6,159 nucleotides of DNA from Chitinivibrionales bacterium (GTDB lineage Bacteria; Fibrobacterota; Chitinivibrionia; Chitinivibrionales; WJKA01), in NCBI GenBank assembly GCA_014729375.1, contig WJKA01000273.1:1-6159 (forward strand). The letters are read 5' to 3'. Made by a program: the position numbers and the translations under genes. Of this stretch, positions 1 to 4,517 are shown piece by piece. Within the stretch, counting starts at the first letter, position 1; each line of letters opens with the position of its first letter. The notes under the pieces are model-generated. The model did not search any database. It was given only the letters and a program-made list of their open reading frames with translations, and was not told the DNA's origin.

Positions 1-1
1 C

Positions 2-241
2 AACCACACCGGTTTCGCCAGTCCGACCTACGACAGCCTGATCGAAGCCGCATCAACGGCAGATGACATGCAATCCCGGTTCTCATGTTTCCAACAAGCC
101 GAAGCAATTCTCATGGACCAGGCGCCGGTTATCCCCATCTATTTTTATACCAGCCTTTCTTTAGTGCATCAGTCGGTGAAAGGATGGTATCCCACTATCC
201 TGGATCATCATCCGTATAAAGCGGTCTACCTGGAAGAATAG
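2..241 (+). CDS. Oligopeptide ABC transporter substrate-binding protein, family 5 (C-terminal fragment)
   Basis: Only the last 79 codons and the TAG stop (239-241) are present; the gene begins before the window. The fragment reads from NHTGFASPTYDSLIEAA to the end YKAVYLEE. It has the hallmarks of the SBP_bac_5 (OppA/DppA-like) C-terminus: a TGxxxPxYDxLI segment, then a QAEAILMDQAPVIPIYFY stretch, then a VKGW motif followed by LDxHPYKAVYLE. Proteins of this family are periplasmic or lipid-anchored peptide receptors that deliver oligopeptides to an Opp/Dpp-type permease with two membrane subunits and two ATPases. Those partners, if clustered, would lie left of the window because the next gene to the right is convergent. 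The ligand cannot be judged from this fragment; family members bind peptides, nickel, sugars or other small solutes, but the IPIYFYTS..LV..VKGW ending is closest to the peptide-binding type. The family call is firm and the substrate is inferred. Confidence 0.9.
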   Translation, partial: NHTGFASPTYDSLIEAASTADDMQSRFSCFQQAEAILMDQAPVIPIYFYTSLSLVHQSVKGWYPTILDHHPYKAVYLEE

Positions 242-247
242 AATCAC

Positions 248-277
248 CGGCTGCACGTGAACTCGGTACGTGCACCG
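248..277 (+). terminator. Hairpin just after the transporter gene, possible terminator
   Basis: Seven bases after the TAG stop, TGCACGT (252-258) pairs perfectly with ACGTGCA (268-274) around a 9-base loop. The stem extends by three more pairs (248-250 with 275-277) if C251 is bulged out. No T-run follows on the + strand, so this is not a textbook intrinsic terminator. It may mark the 3' end of the transporter mRNA, protect it, or stop transcription together with Rho. It sits between convergent genes and could serve both strands, although no clean T-tract follows on the minus strand either. Confidence 0.35.
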
Positions 278-347
278 CAGGACCGCCCTGCCGTTCCAGA
301 GGACCGGAACCACTCGACCTGACAGGTGCCGGTGCATACATGTTTTT
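271..347 (+). repeat. Nested inverted repeats in the convergent spacer, followed by T5
   Basis: TGCACCG (271-277) is exactly complementary to CGGTGCA (330-336), and five T's follow at 343-347. Between these arms lie two shorter GC-rich hairpins: GCAGG/CCTGC (277-281 with 287-291) and GTTCC/GGAAC (293-297 with 306-310). The segment 268-277 is shared with the preceding hairpin, so the two folds exclude each other. The stretch is clearly richer in GC than the start of the spacer on either side and holds no credible gene. It may be a bidirectional terminator or a REP-like element. Only pairing within this window is seen; no second copy is present here. Confidence 0.3.
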
Positions 348-349
348 GA

Positions 350-2773
350 TTATCCGGCTTTGAGAGTTTCGGAAATCATCTGCGATAATTCCGTTGCATC
401 AAAAGGTTTCTGGATAAATCCCGATATTCCCCTGGTAACAATTTTCTGCGTGTCCTCTGCTACGCTGTATCCTGTGGCAATTATCACTTTGATTGAAGAA
501 TTTATTTTTTTCAGCTCTCTGAAACAGTCAAATCCGGCCATCCCCGGCATGATCATATCGATAATAACCAGATCGATGTTTTTATAATGCATTGCATAAT
601 AGGCGACCGCTTCGGCACCATCGTTGCATGTCGTTACCGAATATCCCATATCGGACAGGATTTCCCTGGACACATCACGGACAACCTGTTCATCGTCGAC
701 AACAAGAATTCTTCCTTTCCCCGTGATTATTTCATCGGCTTGTTTCGGCAATTCAGAGACTTTTGCAGGCCCCTTTACTGTGGGAAAATACGTCCGTACC
801 GTTGTTCCTTCACTCGGACTTGAGTCAACCTCGATATACCCGTTGTGGCTTTTAACACATCCGTACACACTGGCGAGGCCGAGGCCGGTCCCCTTTCCGG
901 ATTCCTTGGTTGTAAAAAACGGTTCGAACATCCGCGTCTTTGTTTCCTCATCCATCCCCGTCCCGTTATCGCTGATAGAAAGCAGGCAATAGTAGCCCGG
1001 TTTCATTGTATATAATTCTCGATATGAATGCTGTTCGTCGATATAGGCGTCCGATGTACTCAGGAGTAGCTCACCGCCCCCGGCCATGGCATCGCGGGAA
1101 TTGAGGCACATATTCAGAACAGCGTTTTGCACCTGTGACGGGTCCCCGCGGATAACGGGTGATTCTGCGTTTAACTGCTTGCTAATTACTATCCGCTTAT
1201 CAATCGTGCGGCTGAGAAGCTGAATAACGCTCTCGATAATTTCATGGATATTGATGTCGAGCAACTGGTATTTTCCCTTTCTGGCAAATGCCAGAAGCTG
1301 ACCGGTAAGCTCTGAACCGCGGTCTGATGCCTGAATAATCGGATCGATATATCGTTTCAGTGCCGGGTCTTTGAGACCATATTTTCGATTGAGCAAGTTA
1401 GCGAAACCTGAAATGCCCGAGAGAAGATTGTTGAAATCATGTGCAACGCCACCGGCGAGCAGGCCGATTGCCTCCATTTTTTTCGAATGACGGTACTGTT
1501 CGGCAAGCTTCCGCTTTTCATCCAGCTCTTTTATCTGTGAAGCAAATTTAAGTACAAGCGAGCATTGCACCGAAAAAACTTCGTACATGTCGACATATTC
1601 TGCAGCCACAGACCTGAACAGCATAATCGCTCCTGCCGGACGGTCTTTATACATAATTGGAAACGAAATAATTTGCCTGATTTCTTCATCTTTTTTCGGT
1701 TTAACAGTAGCTTTTTCTCCGAATAGCTCCCTGAAAGAATCATATACATAAAAGCTCTTGCTGTATAGCTGCTGTTTTAACCGTGTGCGGTCTGAGAGAA
1801 GGTACGACTTTCCGGTTTCGAGCGGGAGCGCGCTTATTATTCCGTCAAATGATTCATCGCTTCGGGATAATGCCCGTACCCGGTATTCGGTGCCGGCATC
1901 ATTGAACATCACAATTGCAGCAAAACCTGACTCTGAAATTTCAGTGGCATAGCTGCAGATGCTTTGAAAAAGGGATGATTCGTCGTATGTCCCTGTCAGC
2001 CGTTTCAAGCTTAATCCGATTTTCCTCCACCGGTCGCGGTCCTCGAACACCTGCTGAATACTGAATATTCGACCGAATTTCTGAATACCGTAAAAGGTCA
2101 GCGCGCAAAACACAGCAATGCTCAGGCAACCCAGCCGGGGGACCTCCTCGAACATCGAACCAAAGCGAATAATATTGGCAGGGAAAATTATACACAGAGA
2201 CAGAACCGCACCACAACCAACAAAAAATGCCTCGGACCGAATCTTTTTCAATGATTTGATTATCAGCACAACACCCGGCACCAGTGCAACGCAAACAAGT
2301 AATAGTGAAAAAAGACCGAACCCCGGGCCGGGATTGAAAAAATAATCATACTCACCCTTTGTAAAATTATGATACATAAACAAAGGATTTATCAGCGAAA
2401 TGATATATATCACCAGCGAAATTGAACTCAGAGCATACTGGACATATTTCTCCTTTTCAAATTTCTTTTCCTCCGGCTCAGATGCATTATACACGCTGAT
2501 CATCATATGAAACGTAAACCCGGGTATGAACAGCCAGAGTGGAGAAACATATACTACGAATTTGTGCAATTGTTCTTCATTCAGGTACGGAAATGCAATC
2601 GCCCCAAGCGCATCCTTGATTGCCCATAAAATTGTGCCAAAAAGAAAAAGGGCAAAACTTCTGGAAGCCGTCGAATAACAAAATCGCCGGCTGAGGAAAA
2701 GAATAAACCCACTGCTGTAGAGCGCAGTGAACAACAACACAAAATAGTAGTAATTTTGAAGAAAAATATCCAT
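350..2773 (-). CDS. Hybrid sensor histidine kinase, 7TM-GAF-HisKA-HATPase-REC
   Basis: A complete 807-residue membrane sensor kinase. Residues 1-235 hold about seven hydrophobic segments (near 9-28, 39-60, 72-95, 110-134, 151-175, 182-204, 215-234), resembling the 7TM input region found before some bacterial kinases. A GAF-like domain follows at about 265-412. The dimerisation/phosphoacceptor domain has the H-box GGVAHDFNNLL with H445 as the likely phosphorylated histidine. The HATPase domain shows the N-box (N554/N558), G1 box DNGTGM (D602), F-box FEPFF (616-620) and G2 box GKGTGLGL (626-633). A C-terminal receiver (about 687-805) has the acidic pair D693/D694, phosphoacceptor D739, T767 and K789, so all key residues are intact. 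No output domain follows the receiver and no response regulator is adjacent, so phosphate probably passes to a distant phosphotransfer protein, or the receiver tunes the kinase. The signal is unknown. The H-box type matches the NtrB-like kinases common in hybrid sensors. The start has no strong Shine-Dalgarno (GCCGGATTT precedes ATG), but the first membrane segment begins right after it, which supports this start. Confidence 0.93.
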   Translation of the reverse strand: MDIFLQNYYYFVLLFTALYSSGFILFLSRRFCYSTASRSFALFLFGTILWAIKDALGAIAFPYLNEEQLHKFVVYVSPLWLFIPGFTFHMMISVYNASEPEEKKFEKEKYVQYALSSISLVIYIISLINPLFMYHNFTKGEYDYFFNPGPGFGLFSLLLVCVALVPGVVLIIKSLKKIRSEAFFVGCGAVLSLCIIFPANIIRFGSMFEEVPRLGCLSIAVFCALTFYGIQKFGRIFSIQQVFEDRDRWRKIGLSLKRLTGTYDESSLFQSICSYATEISESGFAAIVMFNDAGTEYRVRALSRSDESFDGIISALPLETGKSYLLSDRTRLKQQLYSKSFYVYDSFRELFGEKATVKPKKDEEIRQIISFPIMYKDRPAGAIMLFRSVAAEYVDMYEVFSVQCSLVLKFASQIKELDEKRKLAEQYRHSKKMEAIGLLAGGVAHDFNNLLSGISGFANLLNRKYGLKDPALKRYIDPIIQASDRGSELTGQLLAFARKGKYQLLDINIHEIIESVIQLLSRTIDKRIVISKQLNAESPVIRGDPSQVQNAVLNMCLNSRDAMAGGGELLLSTSDAYIDEQHSYRELYTMKPGYYCLLSISDNGTGMDEETKTRMFEPFFTTKESGKGTGLGLASVYGCVKSHNGYIEVDSSPSEGTTVRTYFPTVKGPAKVSELPKQADEIITGKGRILVVDDEQVVRDVSREILSDMGYSVTTCNDGAEAVAYYAMHYKNIDLVIIDMIMPGMAGFDCFRELKKINSSIKVIIATGYSVAEDTQKIVTRGISGFIQKPFDATELSQMISETLKAG

Positions 2774-3026
2774 AAATCCGGCTTAAGGAAGTGTTCTAAC
2801 GTACTGAATCAAACTATATTATATCTGTGTGTTATATAAATAGCAAGTATTATGCAATTCATAAACTTTGTACAAGATTTCAATGCTGTCCAGAATAAAT
2901 TCAACTGTGCAATATATCATCAATTGCAATGAAAACAACCCGGCTTTTTATCGTAATGGAAATAATTTCCTTTAATGTTGCGCAGTGAACATTGATCGTT
3001 TGAAACAAATACCGACAGTACCTGAA
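2774..3026. other. Non-coding AT-rich spacer between phosphofructokinase and kinase genes
   Basis: This 253-base gap separates two genes on the minus strand. It contains the kinase promoter at 2818-2875. It also has two small inverted repeats: TGCAAT/ATTGCA (2908-2913 with 2923-2928, 9-base loop) and GGAAA/TTTCC around 2957-2969 with a 3-base loop. Either could be a weak 3' hairpin for the phosphofructokinase mRNA, but neither is followed by a convincing T-run on the minus strand. I see no coding frame, tRNA or recognisable RNA family. Confidence 0.5.
2818..2846 (-). promoter_or_regulatory. Sigma-70-like promoter for the hybrid histidine kinase
   Basis: Read on the minus strand, TTGCTA (2846-2841) stands 17 bases before a perfect TATAAT (2823-2818). 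This gives a -35 with four of six consensus bases, a consensus -10 and ideal spacing. Transcription would start near 2811, leaving a leader of roughly 38 bases before the kinase ATG at 2773. A weaker second candidate lies just upstream: TTGTAC (2875-2870), 17 bases, then TAATAC (2852-2847). The promoter implies that the kinase is transcribed on its own and not only by read-through from the phosphofructokinase gene. The surrounding spacer is very AT-rich, so chance matches are easier here, but the spacing and perfect -10 make this the best promoter in the window. Confidence 0.6.
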
Positions 3027-4355
3027 TTACCGTGGATTCTTCATAAGCGCAGGCTGTCCCGTAGCCTCGATAACATCACGCCACAACGAGCTTTCCGGAT
3101 CGACATGGTTCCGCGTTGAAACCGAAATCCTGGTGGGGATATAAACGAAATGGTTATTGACCATGCTGATTATCATTTTGGTTTTTCCTGCCATTGCAGC
3201 ATGGACAGCATTATTGCCGAGTCGTGCGCAGTAAAGCGAATCGCTTGAATTTGCCGGCGAGCTTCTGATAATATAGCTCGGATCGATATACCTGATTGTA
3301 ACCGGCATGTCTTTTTTCTTGAAATATCCCGCGATTTTGCCTTTTAAAAACAGGCCTATATCGCCGAGTTTTCTGTTTCCCGATGCATCAACTTTTCCTG
3401 AATCGGGCATCAGATCAGTCCCCGCGCCTTCAGCAACAAGGATTACCGCGTGGTTCCTGAGTTCGAGTCTTTTTTGCAGATGATTCAATAAACCATTTTC
3501 GCCGTCAAGATCAAACGGCACCTCGGGAATAAGCACAAAATTGACATCATTGATAGCAAGGGTCGTGTGTGCGGCGATAAATCCGGATTCCCGTCCCATG
3601 ACCTTGACAATACTGATTCCGTTCGGCGCGTCATGCGCCTCCACATGTGCTGCGGAAACGACCTTTTCCGCCTCAGTCACCGCGGTATCAAACCCGAATG
3701 AGCGCTGGACAAAGCTGAAATCATTATCGATCGTTTTAGGCACGCCGACAACTGCGAGCTTGAATCCGCGCCGTTCCGCCTCTTCGGCAATTTTCAGCGC
3801 GCCCCGCTGGGTGCCGTCACCGCCGATCGCAAACAGAATATTGAGATTCATCCGCTCAATCGAGTCCACAATTTCCGACACCAGATCGCCATAGCCTCGT
3901 GAAGATCCCAGGATTGTTCCGCCTTTCTGATGAATATCCTCCGCAATGGAGGGATTCAAATCTATAGGCGGTATCTTGAACTGCGGAAGAAAACCGCGAT
4001 ACCCGAACCGAATGCCGCAAATCCGCCGCACGCCATACCGGTACCAGAGACACATTATCACTGCCCGGATTACATCATTGAGCCCCGGACAGAGACCGCC
4101 GCACGTGACAACGCCGGCGTTAACCTTGGATGGGTCAAAATAAATGCGCTCCCGCGGCCCCGCCCGCTCCATGCACTCCTGCGGAGAAAAATGGCAATCA
4201 AGCTTTGAAGAGTCAACTTCGATAGTGTAGAGAACCCGCTGGTTGTCCGTTACATAATTGGCGATATAATCTCCTCTGTTTTTTGAAAGCGTTACCGGTG
4301 AAGGGATATTCGGCTTACCAATTGTCGATATTGTAAAATCATACTTTTCGTCCAT
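3027..4355 (-). CDS. 6-phosphofructokinase, long plant/trypanosome-like type, probably ATP-dependent
   Basis: The enzyme phosphorylates fructose 6-phosphate to fructose 1,6-bisphosphate in the cytoplasm, the committing step of glycolysis. With the preferred start it has 442 residues, ending in TAA. Positions below count from the upstream ATG at 4367. The nucleotide loop begins TCGGLCPGLND (88-98). The phosphate-donor motif is GGDGTQRGA (182-190). The catalytic motif is PKTIDND (210-216), with D214 as the expected base. Sugar-binding motifs are MGRESGF (257-263) and PEVPF (281-285), followed by VAEGAG and a YIDPSYIIRS segment near 360-369. Glycine after GGD usually marks ATP use, while PPi-dependent enzymes have GGDD. 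The lysine in PKTIDND is typical of PPi enzymes but also occurs in ATP-using plant and trypanosomatid PFKs, whose motif set this protein matches. I therefore infer ATP as donor. The N-terminal extension of about 80 residues fits this long subfamily. The start at 4355 is preferred because GGAG lies 6 bases before it; the ATG at 4367 has no ribosome site and would add MEQS. Confidence 0.92.
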   Translation of the reverse strand: MDEKYDFTISTIGKPNIPSPVTLSKNRGDYIANYVTDNQRVLYTIEVDSSKLDCHFSPQECMERAGPRERIYFDPSKVNAGVVTCGGLCPGLNDVIRAVIMCLWYRYGVRRICGIRFGYRGFLPQFKIPPIDLNPSIAEDIHQKGGTILGSSRGYGDLVSEIVDSIERMNLNILFAIGGDGTQRGALKIAEEAERRGFKLAVVGVPKTIDNDFSFVQRSFGFDTAVTEAEKVVSAAHVEAHDAPNGISIVKVMGRESGFIAAHTTLAINDVNFVLIPEVPFDLDGENGLLNHLQKRLELRNHAVILVAEGAGTDLMPDSGKVDASGNRKLGDIGLFLKGKIAGYFKKKDMPVTIRYIDPSYIIRSSPANSSDSLYCARLGNNAVHAAMAGKTKMIISMVNNHFVYIPTRISVSTRNHVDPESSLWRDVIEATGQPALMKNPR

Positions 4356-4361
4356 TGATTG

Positions 4362-4365
4362 CTCC
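4362..4365 (-). promoter_or_regulatory. Shine-Dalgarno GGAG that decides the phosphofructokinase start
   Basis: On the minus strand the sequence runs ATGGAGCAATCAATGGAC. GGAG ends 6 bases before the second ATG (4355-4353), an ideal distance, while the first ATG (4367-4365) overlaps the GGAG itself and is preceded only by AACCTGAA. This favours the second ATG as the true start. Confidence 0.6.
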
Positions 4366-4436
4366 ATTTCAGGTTGTTTTATCCGGTAAATCAGAGCCCG
4401 GCGTCGATTAAAATATATTTTACAGTTCCTGTGCGG

Positions 4437-4463
4437 ATAGTTTATTCATCACGTTCAAACTAT
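4437..4463. repeat. Perfect 7-bp inverted repeat in the divergent control region, possible operator
   Basis: ATAGTTT (4437-4443) is exactly complementary to AAACTAT (4457-4463), with 13 bases between. It lies between the divergently transcribed phosphofructokinase and lipoprotein genes, where a regulator-binding site would be expected. The 20-base centre-to-centre distance is about two helical turns, as for a dimeric regulator. It could also form a hairpin in the lipoprotein leader. AT-rich -10-like sequences (TAAAAT, TATATT) lie nearby at about 4409-4421, but no convincing -35 was found on either strand. Confidence 0.3.
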
Positions 4464-4469
4464 TTTCTC

Positions 4470-4517
4470 ATGCAGATAGCAGGCTGCAAGCCTTGCTTTT
4501 TCATTGCCGGATTATGA
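4470..4517 (+). CDS. Possible 15-residue leader peptide overlapping the lipoprotein start
   Basis: An ATG at 4470 opens a 15-codon frame, MQIAGCKPCFFIAGL, that ends with TGA at 4515-4517. The stop overlaps the lipoprotein ATG as ATGA, the classic arrangement for translational coupling. The frame runs through the terminator-like hairpin at 4479-4501, as leader peptides of attenuators do. No Shine-Dalgarno is seen before it (TATTTTCTC precedes ATG), and frames this short are common by chance. Listed as a candidate only. Confidence 0.2.
   Translation: MQIAGCKPCFFIAGL
4479..4501 (+). terminator. Terminator-like hairpin with T5 in the leader of the lipoprotein gene
   Basis: AGGCT (4481-4485) pairs with AGCCT (4489-4493) around a GCA loop. 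GC (4479-4480) pairs with GC (4495-4496) if T4494 is bulged, and TTTTT follows directly at 4497-4501. This is the form of a short intrinsic terminator on the + strand. No + strand gene lies upstream of it in this region, and the lipoprotein ATG is only 12 bases past the T-run. It would therefore act, if real, as an attenuator within the lipoprotein leader rather than at a gene end. A competing hairpin, TGCAG/CTGCA (4471-4475 with 4484-4488), would disrupt it. The stems are short, so function is uncertain. Confidence 0.35.

Noticed and set aside
270..992. Overlapping + strand frames opposite the kinase 3' end (270-587, 587-823, 624-992)
   Set aside because: They lie antisense to the conserved receiver and ATPase motifs of the kinase and show no family motifs of their own.
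1941..2294. Frame of 117 codons on the minus strand inside the kinase gene
   Set aside because: It is another reading frame of the kinase membrane and linker region; the kinase frame carries the recognisable domains.
2957..2969. GGAAA/TTTCC palindrome as a phosphofructokinase terminator
   Set aside because: Only five weak pairs with a 3-base loop and no T-run on the minus strand, so it is too weak to call.
3541..4208. + strand frames opposite the phosphofructokinase gene
   Set aside because: They are antisense to the GGDG and PKTIDND region; their sequence is a low-complexity by-product of that coding strand.
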